Assembly (NCBI GenBank): GCA_002937555.1
Contig: PTKB01000034.1
Location: 1-14,316 of the forward strand
DNA from: Alphaproteobacteria bacterium MarineAlpha10_Bin2
GTDB lineage: Bacteria > Pseudomonadota > Alphaproteobacteria > UBA828
Direction of reading: 5' to 3'
DNA length: 14,316 bases
The position numbers and the translations under genes were made by a program. How positions within the stretch are numbered: position 1 is the first letter of the stretch; every line of letters begins with the position of its first letter. This document shows positions 1 to 7,854 of this stretch, piece by piece. Below the pieces are notes generated by a model. The model saw only the letters and a program-made list of their open reading frames with translations, searched no databases and was not told the DNA's origin.

Positions 1-2
1 GG

Positions 3-218
3 GGAGTCTGGGTGGCCTGCTGGCCCTGGGTCCTCACCTACAAAAAGCAGGAGATCGACCTGGGACAGTTCCCCAACGTGCGTCGCTGGTACGATCTGCT
101 GAAGACCCGCCCCGGACTGCGCCGGGGCTACGAGGTCGGACGCGAATTTGGAAAACCGGGGAGCATGGACGCCCAGGCGAAAGAGATCCTTCTCGGCTTG
201 AAGCCCGCCGACCGCTAG
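3..218 (+). CDS. Glutathione S-transferase family protein, C-terminal fragment
   Basis: The frame is open from the left edge of the window and ends at TAG 216-218, so only about the last 71 residues are present and the true start lies outside. The visible part reads WPWVLTYKKQEIDL, then QFPNVRRWYDLLKTRPGLRRG. This matches the last helices of the alpha-helical C-terminal domain of soluble glutathione S-transferases, especially the YfcG/YghU-like (Nu) group. There an aromatic W-P-W segment is followed by a 'FPN(V/L)xRWxxxxxxRP' block. An internal GTG at 12 is probably not a start because homology continues upstream of it. The catalytic thioredoxin-fold domain is not in view, so substrate and activity cannot be judged. 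The gene converges on the glyoxalase gene with only a hairpin between them. The family call rests on motif recognition over a short stretch. Confidence 0.72.
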   Translation, partial: GVWVACWPWVLTYKKQEIDLGQFPNVRRWYDLLKTRPGLRRGYEVGREFGKPGSMDAQAKEILLGLKPADR

Positions 219-222
219 TGGA

Positions 223-240
223 GCGCCCCTTTCGGGGCGC
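223..240. terminator. Hairpin between convergent genes, possible terminator
   Basis: A perfect 7-bp stem, GCGCCCC paired with GGGGCGC around a TTTC loop, begins four bases after the stop codon of the plus-strand GST gene and lies 15 bases beyond the stop codon of the minus-strand glyoxalase gene. The position between two convergent genes fits a shared terminator. There is no clean T-tract on either side (only a mildly T-rich stretch near 253-265 on the plus strand), so strong intrinsic termination is not assured. Confidence 0.5.
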
Positions 241-254
241 CGAGCGGCGCACTT

Positions 255-662
255 CTATTTTCTCTCGATAAGCTCAATTTTATAGCCATCCGGGTCATCG
301 ACGAACGCGATGACGGTGGTGCCGTGCATCATCGGCCCCGGCGGCCGGGGAATGCTGGCGCCCGCTGCTTCCAACTTCTCGCAGGTGCCATAAATATCGG
401 GCACACCGATGGCGACATGGCCAAATCCGTTGCCGAGATCGTAAGCCTCTTCCTGGTCCCAATTATGGGTCAATTCGATCACGGCGTTCGAGCTTTCATC
501 GCCATAGCCGACGAAAGCCAGAGTGAATTTACCGCCCGGATAATCATTGCGGCGGAGCAGCTTCATGCCCAGCAATCCGGTGTAGAAATCGATCGACTTG
601 TCGAGATCTTTCACCCGGATCATGGTGTGAAGCATTTGGGCCCCGAAACCATTTTCGCTCAT
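255..662 (-). CDS. gloA: Lactoylglutathione lyase (glyoxalase I), Ni-dependent type
   Basis: This 135-residue vicinal-oxygen-chelate protein isomerises the hemithioacetal of methylglyoxal and glutathione to S-lactoylglutathione, a cytosolic detoxification step. All four expected metal ligands are visible: His12 (LHTMIRV), Glu63 (VIELTHN), His82 (FGHVAIGV) and Glu130 (DGYKIELIE). The short form without extra loops, with the LLGMKLLRR and FVGYGDE blocks, resembles the E. coli Ni-activated enzyme of 135 residues. The ATG at 662 was chosen because an AAGGA element lies about 9 nt upstream and because the longer reading frame, open to 779, would run through the end of lpxB. An internal ATG (residue 10, directly before LHTMIRV) is a possible alternative. 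It starts 14 bases after the lpxB stop, on the same strand, so it is probably the last gene of the envelope operon. The function itself has no known link to lipid A synthesis. Confidence 0.93.
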   Translation of the reverse strand: MSENGFGAQMLHTMIRVKDLDKSIDFYTGLLGMKLLRRNDYPGGKFTLAFVGYGDESSNAVIELTHNWDQEEAYDLGNGFGHVAIGVPDIYGTCEKLEAAGASIPRPPGPMMHGTTVIAFVDDPDGYKIELIERK

Positions 663-676
663 ATTCCTATATCCTT

Positions 677-1858
677 TTATGCCGATGTGTTTTGGGCGAC
701 TGCCAACACGGCTTTCGCCGCCAAATCGCTTGGCGCGGTTCCGCCGATGCCCAACTGCCGCGAAACGCCGCGGAAACACTCGATTTGATCCGCGCGTGCC
801 TTCGGGTCAAGCAATATGTTCTCGACCGCCGGCGCCAGGCGGCTTGGGGTGCATGCTTCCTGCAGAAATTCAGGTGCGGCGCGGCGCCCCGCCACGATGT
901 TGGCCAGAGCGATATGCTGCACGCGCACGACCCTGCGCGCCACGGCCACGGTGACCGGATTGGCGCGATAGGCGACCACCATGGGCACTCCGGCGATCGC
1001 CAGTTCGAGGGTTGCCGTGCCTGAGGACGTCAGCGCACCGGTGCTGGCGGCGAGCGCCGCGTACTTGTCCTCTCGCGCACTACCATCGACGAGCACCACA
1101 TCGACGCTCCAATTTTTTGCAGCCGCCGCGATCTCCGTCCTAAGCGCCGGCACCGCCGGGATGACGACCCAGCGGAGAATATTGCGCGCCGCCAAGGCAT
1201 TTACGGTTTCGCCGAAAATCGGCAAATGCCGGGAGGTCTCCGAGTGCCGGCTGCCGGGCAGGATGGCAAGCAATGCTTCGTCCGCGGGAATATCATGGGC
1301 GCGCCGAAATTGGGCGCCATCCGCATCGCCTATAAATCCCTCGGCCAAGGGATGTCCGACGAAGGTTGTCTTGAGGCCGGTTCCCGCGAAGTATTTTTCC
1401 TCGAACGGAAACAGCAACAACAGGTGAGCAAGAAACTTGGCGATCTTGCGGGCCCGCCCGGGACGCCAAGCCCAAACTTGCGGCGCGACATAATGCACCA
1501 CCGGTATGCCGCTTCCCTTCAGGCGCTTGCCAACGCGGAAACAAAAATCGGGTGAATCGATAGTGACGACGACGCGCGCCGACAGGCGTCTCGCCGCCCG
1601 TTCGGTTTGGCGAATGCGCCGCAGCAGCTTCGGTACATGCGGCAGAACCTCAAAGATACCCATGATCGACAACTCGCGCATCGGAAACAGGCTCTCCAGC
1701 CCTGCGCCCTGCATGTGCTCGCCGCCAATGCCGGCGAACCTGGCCTGGCCGTTCGTCAGCGCTCTGAGCGCCATCATCAGGCGCGCGCCGATCACATCGC
1801 CCGACGCCTCACCGGCAACCAGGAAAAAAAGCGGCGCGTCCTCCGCGGCGTCCGTCAC
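677..1858 (-). CDS. lpxB: Lipid-A-disaccharide synthase
   Basis: This 393-residue protein belongs to glycosyltransferase family 19. It joins UDP-2,3-diacylglucosamine to lipid X, releasing UDP and giving the beta-1',6 disaccharide of lipid A at the inner face of the cytoplasmic membrane. Family marks in order are LVAGEASGD (13-21), the hydrophobic membrane-associating stretch LFPMRELSIMGIFEVLP (57-73), IDSPDFCFRV (100-109), HYVAPQVWAW (122-131), the LPGSRHSE loop (200-207) and SSGTATLE (278-285), where the sugar-nucleotide end binds. Length is close to the usual 380-390. Translation starts at GTG 1858, whose bases overlap the TGA stop of lpxI (GTGA), so expression is likely coupled to lpxI. 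It is followed by gloA after 14 bases. Confidence 0.97.
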   Translation of the reverse strand: MTDAAEDAPLFFLVAGEASGDVIGARLMMALRALTNGQARFAGIGGEHMQGAGLESLFPMRELSIMGIFEVLPHVPKLLRRIRQTERAARRLSARVVVTIDSPDFCFRVGKRLKGSGIPVVHYVAPQVWAWRPGRARKIAKFLAHLLLLFPFEEKYFAGTGLKTTFVGHPLAEGFIGDADGAQFRRAHDIPADEALLAILPGSRHSETSRHLPIFGETVNALAARNILRWVVIPAVPALRTEIAAAAKNWSVDVVLVDGSAREDKYAALAASTGALTSSGTATLELAIAGVPMVVAYRANPVTVAVARRVVRVQHIALANIVAGRRAAPEFLQEACTPSRLAPAVENILLDPKARADQIECFRGVSRQLGIGGTAPSDLAAKAVLAVAQNTSA

Positions 1859-2673
1859 GCCTTGATTCCAGCCACGTACAAGCCGAGCCGGTTCGCCTCG
1901 GCCACGACTTCGGCGCGGTCCAGGATGAGGGATTGCCCCGCCTCCACAGCAATGCCGTTCAACCCGGCCTCGGCCGCGTGCCGCACCGTATCGGCGCCGA
2001 TGGTCGGCAGGTCGGCGCGGCGTTCCTGCTGGGTTTTTTTCAGTTTGACGAGAACGCCGCCCTGCCCTTCCCGCTTGAGATCCTGACAGCGCCCAAGAAG
2101 CGCGTCGGTTCCCTCAATCGCTTCAACGCCGAGTACTACGCCTTGCTGCACGACGACCGCTTGCCCTACATCCAGCGCACCCAAGGCGCGCGCCACGCGG
2201 ACGCCCAATTCGATATCTTTTTGGTCGATCTCGCCGGGGACCCGGTCGCTCAAAATTCCCTCCGGTGCGACAACGTCACCCAGTAAATCATCGGCGCCGA
2301 CGACACGGAAGTTTTCGCTCTCCAGTTCCTCGACCAGAACTGAAAGGATCGCGTCGTCACCTTGCCCGGCGGCCTTGCGAATTTTACCGAGCAGCTTGAT
2401 GGCCCGCATGTCCGGCTTGAGTTTGGAAAATGAAGGCCGGCGCACCGGGCCGGCAAGTACCACATCCGTGCAGTTTTCCGCCTTTAGACGATTGATCGTC
2501 GCACCCACTTTTCCGAGTGGCATCCACACATGCGGGACACCCTCGCAAGTCTTCGGGTCCGACTCGTTTTCGAAGGCGATGACGAACACCTCGCGCCCGG
2601 CGGCCAAGCATGATTGTACGATGCGGCCCGGAAGCGGTCCGCCGCCGGCCAGGATCCCAAGCTTAGTCGCCAC
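1855..2673 (-). CDS. lpxI: UDP-2,3-diacylglucosamine pyrophosphatase LpxI
   Basis: LpxI (formerly DUF1009) hydrolyses UDP-2,3-diacylglucosamine to lipid X and UMP. It replaces the unrelated LpxH in alphaproteobacteria and attacks a different phosphorus. The 272-residue product has the N-terminal GILAGGGPLPGRI segment (6-18), ADDLLGDVVAPEG (127-139), VVVQQGVVLGVEAIEGTDAL (173-192) and the C-terminal RRADLPTIGADTV (218-230). Asp221 in that last motif is the probable counterpart of the catalytic Asp known in Caulobacter LpxI (by motif, not by alignment). The frame stays open upstream to 2772, but homology begins at the GTG at 2673, which follows AAGG 6 nt earlier. That start overlaps the end of lpxA by 11 bases. 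The stop overlaps the GTG of lpxB. Confidence 0.95.
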   Translation of the reverse strand: MATKLGILAGGGPLPGRIVQSCLAAGREVFVIAFENESDPKTCEGVPHVWMPLGKVGATINRLKAENCTDVVLAGPVRRPSFSKLKPDMRAIKLLGKIRKAAGQGDDAILSVLVEELESENFRVVGADDLLGDVVAPEGILSDRVPGEIDQKDIELGVRVARALGALDVGQAVVVQQGVVLGVEAIEGTDALLGRCQDLKREGQGGVLVKLKKTQQERRADLPTIGADTVRHAAEAGLNGIAVEAGQSLILDRAEVVAEANRLGLYVAGIKA

Positions 2674-3463
2674 CGTCTCCCTTCGGCTGGCAGATCGGAC
2701 GAGTGCTTTCGACTTGAATAAAATCGACGATATCCATAACCGGCTCGATGGCGTTGAAGAGATCCGAGACATCGGCCAGGCGTTCGGTCATGGTGCCTTC
2801 CTGCGCAAACAGCAGGCGGAAGGCACGGCGCATGTCGTGAATGATATCCCTGCCGAAGCCGCGCCGTTTCAATCCGACCAAATTCAACCCCGCCAGGCGC
2901 GCACGGTCTCCCATGACCGATCCGTATGGAATGACGTCATGTTCGACGCCGCTCATCCCGCCGACGATAGCGTGGCGGCCGATGCGTACATATTGATGGA
3001 TCGCCGACAGGCCGCCCAAGATTGCCCACTCGCCGACTGAAACATGGCCGCCAAGTGCGGCGTTGTTCGCCATGATGACGTGATCGCCGATTTGACAGTC
3101 ATGGGCGACGTGGGAGGCCACCATGAAGAGGCAGTTGTCGCCGACGCGGGTTATCATGCCGCCGCCTTCGGTGCCCGGGTTCATGGTGACATGTTCGCGA
3201 ATGACGTTGTTGACGCCGATTTCCAACACCGAAGGCTCGCCGGCATATTTCAAATCCTGAGGCGGCATCCCTATCGAGGCAAAAGGATAAATTACCGATC
3301 CTTCGCCGATCTTTGTGTGGCCGTCGACGACCGCATGAGACATCAGACGGACACCGGCGCCCAGTTCGACGTTTTCGCCGACGACGCTGTAAGGACCTAT
3401 CGAGACATCGCTGGCGAGAGACGCCTTGGGGTCGACGATAGCGGTTGGGTGAATATCCGTCAT
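2663..3463 (-). CDS. lpxA: UDP-N-acetylglucosamine acyltransferase
   Basis: LpxA transfers a 3-hydroxyacyl chain from acyl carrier protein to the 3-OH of UDP-GlcNAc, the first step of lipid A synthesis, in the cytosol as a trimer. At 266 residues it has the usual length. The N-terminal two thirds are hexapeptide repeats of a left-handed beta helix (for example IGPYSVVGENVELGAGV). The substrate segment QDLKYAGEP is at 69-77, and the active-site motif SHVAHDC holds His118 and the catalytic base His121 (E. coli His122 and His125). The C-terminal helical domain follows LKRRGF. Gly169 occupies the place of E. coli Gly173, the acyl-chain ruler, which suggests a long (about C14) chain; this is inference. 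The ATG start overlaps the fabZ stop in an ATGA junction and has GGAAG just upstream. Confidence 0.97.
   Translation of the reverse strand: MTDIHPTAIVDPKASLASDVSIGPYSVVGENVELGAGVRLMSHAVVDGHTKIGEGSVIYPFASIGMPPQDLKYAGEPSVLEIGVNNVIREHVTMNPGTEGGGMITRVGDNCLFMVASHVAHDCQIGDHVIMANNAALGGHVSVGEWAILGGLSAIHQYVRIGRHAIVGGMSGVEHDVIPYGSVMGDRARLAGLNLVGLKRRGFGRDIIHDMRRAFRLLFAQEGTMTERLADVSDLFNAIEPVMDIVDFIQVESTRPICQPKGDGGD
2674..2683 (-). promoter_or_regulatory. Ribosome binding site fixing the GTG start of lpxI
   Basis: On the minus strand the sequence AAGGGAGACG lies directly before GTG 2671-2673. The AAGG core is 6 nt from the start codon. The site is inside the last codons of lpxA, and it decides against the longer upstream reading that begins at 2772. 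Confidence 0.6.
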
Positions 3464-3930
3464 GTATCTTCCAAAATCATCGCCGAGTAAGTGGCTTCGG
3501 CTGCTATCTCACCATCGACCTTGGCGGCCGCTTCGAATTTCCAAACATTCCGGCGCCGATGTTTTTTAGTTACATGCACGAAAAGCTGATCGCCGGGAAA
3601 CACGGGGCGGCGGAAACGGCAATTATCCACGGACATGAAATACACAAGCTTGCCCGCCATCTCGGGACCCAGGGTTTTGACCACCAATACAGCCGCCGTC
3701 TGCGCCATCGCTTCAACGATTAGGACGCCGGGCATTACCGGGCGGCGCGGAAAATGTCCCTGAAAATAATGCTCATTGATCGATACATTCTTCAGGCCGA
3801 GTGCACTTTCATCGCGCACGACGTTGAGGACACGGTCAATCATCAAGAACGGATATCTGTGCGGAATCGCCTCGATAATCTGTTCAATATCGAGGGTCTC
3901 AACAACCTCTTTCTCGCTCGCTTCACTCAT
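3460..3930 (-). CDS. fabZ: (3R)-hydroxyacyl-ACP dehydratase FabZ
   Basis: FabZ removes water from 3-hydroxyacyl-ACP in the fatty acid elongation cycle and so competes with LpxA and LpxD for the same hydroxyacyl-ACP pool. This is the usual reason given for its place inside lpx operons. The 156-residue protein is a single hot-dog domain with IPHRYPFLMIDRV (22-34), HYFQGHFPRRPVMPGVL (54-70) carrying catalytic His59, and the partner Glu73 in VEAMAQ. VYFMSVDNCRFRRPVFPGD follows in the second half. The N-terminus carries about 13 extra residues (MSEASEKEVVETL) before the conserved part, which is common in alphaproteobacteria. It starts 4 bases after the lpxD stop and ends in an ATGA overlap with lpxA. 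Confidence 0.97.
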   Translation of the reverse strand: MSEASEKEVVETLDIEQIIEAIPHRYPFLMIDRVLNVVRDESALGLKNVSINEHYFQGHFPRRPVMPGVLIVEAMAQTAAVLVVKTLGPEMAGKLVYFMSVDNCRFRRPVFPGDQLFVHVTKKHRRRNVWKFEAAAKVDGEIAAEATYSAMILEDT

Positions 3931-3934
3931 GAAA

Positions 3935-4954
3935 TTACTTGTCCTTGTCTGATAGCCTGGACAATCGAATGGTTTGCCGATGCCAATCCCTGATCGGCAT
4001 GGCCGGCGTTCCGCCCATTGTCGCCCCGGGTGGGACGTCCCTTATAATGCCGCTTTGTCCCGCGATTTTTGCCCCCGATCCGATCGCAATATGGCCCACC
4101 GTGCCGGTCTGTCCGCCAAAGAACACAAAATCCCCGATCTTCGTGCTGCCCGATAGGCCGACCATGCCGGCGACAACACACCCTCTGCCCAATTCCACGT
4201 TGTGCCCGATTTGAACGAGATTGTCGATCCAACATCCTTGACCGATGATCGTGTCGGGACCGCTGCCGCGATCGACAGTGGAATTGGCGCCGATTTCAAC
4301 ATCAGCGCCGATAATCACACGCCCTAATTGCGGCACTTTGGTATGCCCGCCGGGATCGGGCGAAAAGCCAAATCCGTCCTGACCGATGCGGACACCCGGA
4401 TATATTCTCGTGCGTTCGCCGATCAGACAATGGCTGAGCGAGGCGCAAGCGCCAATGATTACATCGTCGCCGATCTCGACCGCCGTCCCGATCACGGCAT
4501 TGGCTTCGATCAAACAATTTCTACCCACACTCGCGCGAGCGCCTATCACCACGCCGTGCTCGACGCGGCATGACGGATCGATCCGCGCACTGTTTTCGAT
4601 GAAAGCCGTTTCAGCAACATATGGTTCAAGCGCCGGAGCCGGATAAAATGCCTGTGCCGCCAAGGCATATGCCTTGTAGGGCGCTGCCGACAGCAATAGC
4701 GCCATACCCTTGGGCGCCCGGTCCGCCAGTTTGGGGGCGACGATACAGGCCGCCGCCTTACTGCTTTCAAAGGAAGAGATGTACTTTCGGTTGTCGAGGA
4801 AGCTTAGCTGCTCGGCACCCGCCCGGTCCAAGGGCGCGACATCGACGAGCCGGAGATCAGGATCGCAATCCTCGCCCATCTCGGCCTCAGTCAGGGTTGC
4901 CAACTCCGCCAATGTGAATGGCCCGGCACATAAATGAAATCGGGGATCCGCCAT
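3935..4954 (-). CDS. lpxD: UDP-3-O-(3-hydroxyacyl)glucosamine N-acyltransferase
   Basis: LpxD adds the second 3-hydroxyacyl chain, from ACP to the 2-amino group of UDP-3-O-acylglucosamine, the third step of lipid A synthesis. The 339-residue protein has an N-terminal uridine-binding domain (about 12-108, including LSFLDNRKYI), then a long left-handed beta helix of hexapeptide repeats. The motif GQDGFGF is at 191-197. The catalytic His251 lies in NLVQIGHNVELG (equivalent to E. coli His239), and GTVGHIAIG is at 284-292. A short basic helical tail ends the protein. The start is ATG 4954, 9 bases after the skp stop. No strong Shine-Dalgarno sequence is visible, so coupling to skp translation is likely. 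LpxC, the enzyme between LpxA and LpxD, is not in this window. Confidence 0.97.
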   Translation of the reverse strand: MADPRFHLCAGPFTLAELATLTEAEMGEDCDPDLRLVDVAPLDRAGAEQLSFLDNRKYISSFESSKAAACIVAPKLADRAPKGMALLLSAAPYKAYALAAQAFYPAPALEPYVAETAFIENSARIDPSCRVEHGVVIGARASVGRNCLIEANAVIGTAVEIGDDVIIGACASLSHCLIGERTRIYPGVRIGQDGFGFSPDPGGHTKVPQLGRVIIGADVEIGANSTVDRGSGPDTIIGQGCWIDNLVQIGHNVELGRGCVVAGMVGLSGSTKIGDFVFFGGQTGTVGHIAIGSGAKIAGQSGIIRDVPPGATMGGTPAMPIRDWHRQTIRLSRLSDKDK

Positions 4955-4963
4955 TAGCCCGAA

Positions 4964-5533
4964 TCAGTTCAGCTCAAATTCCAGCGTCATGTCCGGCATT
5001 CGTTCGTCTAGGCGCTGAAGTACCTCACGCGAAATTCTTAAACTCTTGTCGACAAACAAGGTCTGCGCCTCGGGGACAACCAAGGTAATGCCCCGCTCGG
5101 CGGCAATTTCGGCGATGATATTCGACAGTTCGAACTGCAATTGGCGCACGCCGCCCGCATAGGCTTGATCTAACTCGCGGCGGCGGTCCACCACGATTCG
5201 CTGGACTGCAGCGACATCTCCTTCGAATTCCTTGCGGCGCTTGGCATAGGCCTCCGGCGAGAGCACCGAACGCTGCCGGGCGAGTTCCTGCTCAAGTTCG
5301 CGCAAGCGTGCTTCCTCGGACGAAATCTCCGCTTGGTATTCGGTGCGTTTCCCTTCGATCTGCGCTTTTATCGATTTTGACGCAGCGGCATCGCGCATGA
5401 TGGACTGTATCTCCACGATCGCGATCACGGCAGGCTCGATATTCTGTGCACTGGCGACCGGCGAGACAACATGGAGGGAAATCAGTGCCAACAGGACCAC
5501 CGGCACCAAGAGAAAATATCGAACCCTGCTCAA
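4964..5533 (-). CDS. skp: Periplasmic OmpH/Skp-family chaperone
   Basis: Skp binds unfolded outer-membrane proteins in the periplasm and delivers them to the BAM complex. The 189-residue precursor starts with a clear signal peptide: basic MSRVR, a hydrophobic core to about residue 23, and a VASA|QN cleavage site after Ala29. The mature part shows a beta strand with IAIVEIQSIM, then a long charged helical stretch (about 55-125, rich in Glu, Arg and Gln) that fits the tentacle arms of the Skp trimer. A closing helical part contains TLVVPEAQTLFVDKS. The start is a TTG at 5533 that overlaps the bamA stop as TTGA. GGAG lies 7 nt upstream (5541-5544), and the signal peptide would be damaged by any later start, so the TTG is well supported. 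Sequence identity within this family is low, but the context (bamA-skp-lpxD) is decisive. Confidence 0.93.
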   Translation of the reverse strand: MSRVRYFLLVPVVLLALISLHVVSPVASAQNIEPAVIAIVEIQSIMRDAAASKSIKAQIEGKRTEYQAEISSEEARLRELEQELARQRSVLSPEAYAKRRKEFEGDVAAVQRIVVDRRRELDQAYAGGVRQLQFELSNIIAEIAAERGITLVVPEAQTLFVDKSLRISREVLQRLDERMPDMTLEFELN

Positions 5534-7854
5534 AATCTCGCTCCGAAACTAAATCTGAGATTCTCGGTTTGGTCGAAACCTTGTTTTAACACCGCGCGCG
5601 CGTAATCAACGCGTATGGGGCCAAATGGAGACAAATAACCGACACCAACTCCGATCGACGCGCGGGGATCGCTGACGTCCAATACTTCGGCGCCGGCATC
5701 GTCCACTTGCGTCAGTGAACCGATATCAGTAAACAGCGCCCCATCGACGTCCAAATCCTTGGTCAAATTGAGCGGCACCGTGAGTTCCGCAGTGGCCGTA
5801 TAAAATATATTGCCGCCGAGAGAATCGTCTGTGTTGGCGTCACGCGGGCCAACGCCGCCGGGCTCGAAGCCACGCAGGCTCGAACCTCCGAGAAAGAAAC
5901 GATCATTAATACGCACGTCTTCGCCCAATCCGATGATGTGGCCTTGGCGTAGGCGCGTATTGGCGACCCAGTCCGACCATAGCGGCCAATGGTAGGACGT
6001 GGTTAGTGTATGTTTCAAATAGTGCACATCTCCACCCAATCCGGCCACTTCCTGGCCGAACTGAACAAGATATCCTTCCGTGGGCTTAAGCCGGCTATCG
6101 CGCTTGTCATAGGTGAGCGTATGGCCGATAGACGAGGCGATTGATGTGCCCTCTTGCTCCTTAATCAGTCTCGAGGCGCCATCATCCACGTCGCTGATCT
6201 TGTCCTGACGCAGGGTATACCGCAATCCGTGGCGAAGGTCTTCGGCGACCGTGTAGTTGGCTCGCAAACTGGTTCCCAATGTGTCCTGGTCGAACGAGCT
6301 TTCATCTTGAAAATCTGCGCTCGTACGAAACAGGTCAAATCCGGCGGCGATATCGCGGTCGAGGAAATATGGCTCGGTAAAGCTCAGATCGATTTCCTGC
6401 CGGCGGGTTGAGAATTGTAGCCCCAGACGCAGGTCTTGGCCGCGTCCCAAAAGATTGCGTTCGCGGATACTGATATCGCCCAGCACCCCTTCAGAGGTGG
6501 AGACGCCGGCGCCAAAACTGAGCTCGCCGGTAGATTTTTCCGTTACGGCGACGGTGAGTATGGATTGGTCGGGTTGGTCGCCTTGATCGGTTTCGACCTG
6601 GACGGTTTCAAACAATCCCAAATTTCTAATTTGTTGGCGCGATCGGCGGATTTTAGCGGCGTTGAACGCATCTCCTTCGACAAGGCGGAATTCGCGTCGC
6701 ACCACTTTGTCCAATGTCCGCACATTGCCGATAATATTTATGCGTTGCACGTAGACGCGCGGCCCTTCATCTATTTCATAGACCACGTCGATAAGGCGAT
6801 CTTCGCGGTTGCGCTTGATTCTGGGGCGAACATCCAAAAACGCGTATCCGAGGTTTCCAACCGCATCCGTCAGCGCCTGAATCGTATCTTCCACCTCATC
6901 GGCGTCATACCATTCGTCCGATTGGGTCGTGATGAACTGTTGGAGGGAATCCGCCTGCAGGTCGCGCAAGTTTGCATTGACGCTCAACGCACCGAATTTG
7001 TAGCGCGCACCTTCCTCAATTGTGAAGGTGACATAAAAGTCCTTTCTATCCCGGGTGAGTTCAGCCACCGCCGAAATCACGCGAAAATCAGCATATCCTT
7101 TGCTCAAATAATATTTTCGCAGAAGTTCGCGATCAAAGGTCAGCCGGTCCGGATCGTAGGTATCGTCGGAAGTTAGGATTCGCCACCAAGCCGTCTCTCG
7201 GGTCTGAATCTGATCGCGCAAATCGCCGTCACTGTATCGTTTATTGCCCACAAAACTAATCCGTCGAATACCGGTGAGCGGTCCCTCATCGATCTCAAAA
7301 ACCAGATCAACACGGTTTTGCGCCAGCTGAATGACTTTGGGTTCGATTTGCGCCGCAAATCGCCCGCTTCGCCGGTAGATTTCAATCAGCCGCTGAACAT
7401 CGCTTTGAACCCGCGTTCGCGTGTAGACGACACGGGCGCGAAGTTGCGTCTCGGCCTCCAATGCCTCGTCGTCTATCCGCTGGTTTCCTTCAAACGCCAC
7501 GCGATTGATGATTGGGTTCTCGACAACGCGGACGATCAGTGCGCTGGCCTCCCGTCGGATCGTCACATCTGCGAAAAGACCGGTCGCGAACAGGCTCTTG
7601 AGAGAATCGTTTATTTCACGCGCATCGAACGGATCCCCGACCGAAATTGAAAGATAGGAGCGCACCGTATCGGCCTCGATACGTTCATTCCCCTCGACCA
7701 ATACTTCTTGAATGGTGGTTTGAGCCGTGACCGGGGCGGCCAATAAACTCAGCGTCAAAACCAACGACAGTGCAAACAGTCCGGCCAGGAAATTAACGGT
7801 GCGTGGCACGCTACGCGTGGCGGCCGAGCGCTCAATCCGGCGCGGCGGAATCAC
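5530..7854 (-). CDS. bamA: Outer membrane protein assembly factor BamA
   Basis: BamA (Omp85) is the core of the BAM complex that folds beta-barrel proteins into the outer membrane. The 774-residue precursor has a signal peptide with a long basic n-region and a PVTA|QTT cleavage site near residue 44. Five POTRA domains follow (roughly 46-113, 114-193, 194-283, 285-363 and 366-440), then a C-terminal barrel. The conserved loop-6 motif RGF is at 661-663, in the context SSLRGFEPGGVGP, and the chain ends in an aromatic Phe as expected for a BAM substrate. The assigned start is GTG 7854, overlapping the rseP stop (GTGA). No clear Shine-Dalgarno sequence precedes it, and a GTG at 7809 (residue 16) would give a more ordinary signal peptide, so the exact start is uncertain. 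Confidence 0.97.
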   Translation of the reverse strand: MIPPRRIERSAATRSVPRTVNFLAGLFALSLVLTLSLLAAPVTAQTTIQEVLVEGNERIEADTVRSYLSISVGDPFDAREINDSLKSLFATGLFADVTIRREASALIVRVVENPIINRVAFEGNQRIDDEALEAETQLRARVVYTRTRVQSDVQRLIEIYRRSGRFAAQIEPKVIQLAQNRVDLVFEIDEGPLTGIRRISFVGNKRYSDGDLRDQIQTRETAWWRILTSDDTYDPDRLTFDRELLRKYYLSKGYADFRVISAVAELTRDRKDFYVTFTIEEGARYKFGALSVNANLRDLQADSLQQFITTQSDEWYDADEVEDTIQALTDAVGNLGYAFLDVRPRIKRNREDRLIDVVYEIDEGPRVYVQRINIIGNVRTLDKVVRREFRLVEGDAFNAAKIRRSRQQIRNLGLFETVQVETDQGDQPDQSILTVAVTEKSTGELSFGAGVSTSEGVLGDISIRERNLLGRGQDLRLGLQFSTRRQEIDLSFTEPYFLDRDIAAGFDLFRTSADFQDESSFDQDTLGTSLRANYTVAEDLRHGLRYTLRQDKISDVDDGASRLIKEQEGTSIASSIGHTLTYDKRDSRLKPTEGYLVQFGQEVAGLGGDVHYLKHTLTTSYHWPLWSDWVANTRLRQGHIIGLGEDVRINDRFFLGGSSLRGFEPGGVGPRDANTDDSLGGNIFYTATAELTVPLNLTKDLDVDGALFTDIGSLTQVDDAGAEVLDVSDPRASIGVGVGYLSPFGPIRVDYARAVLKQGFDQTENLRFSFGARF

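Noticed and set aside
663..779. N-terminal extension of 39 residues on the glyoxalase
   Set aside because: It overlaps the end of lpxB, is Arg-rich and non-homologous, and a good ribosome binding site precedes the ATG at 662.
2375..3040. Plus-strand open frame of 221 codons opposite lpxI and lpxA
   Set aside because: It crosses the junction of two certain genes on the other strand and has no family features.
6436..7176. Plus-strand open frame of 246 codons opposite bamA
   Set aside because: It is a shadow of the BamA POTRA region with no recognisable domain and no supported start.
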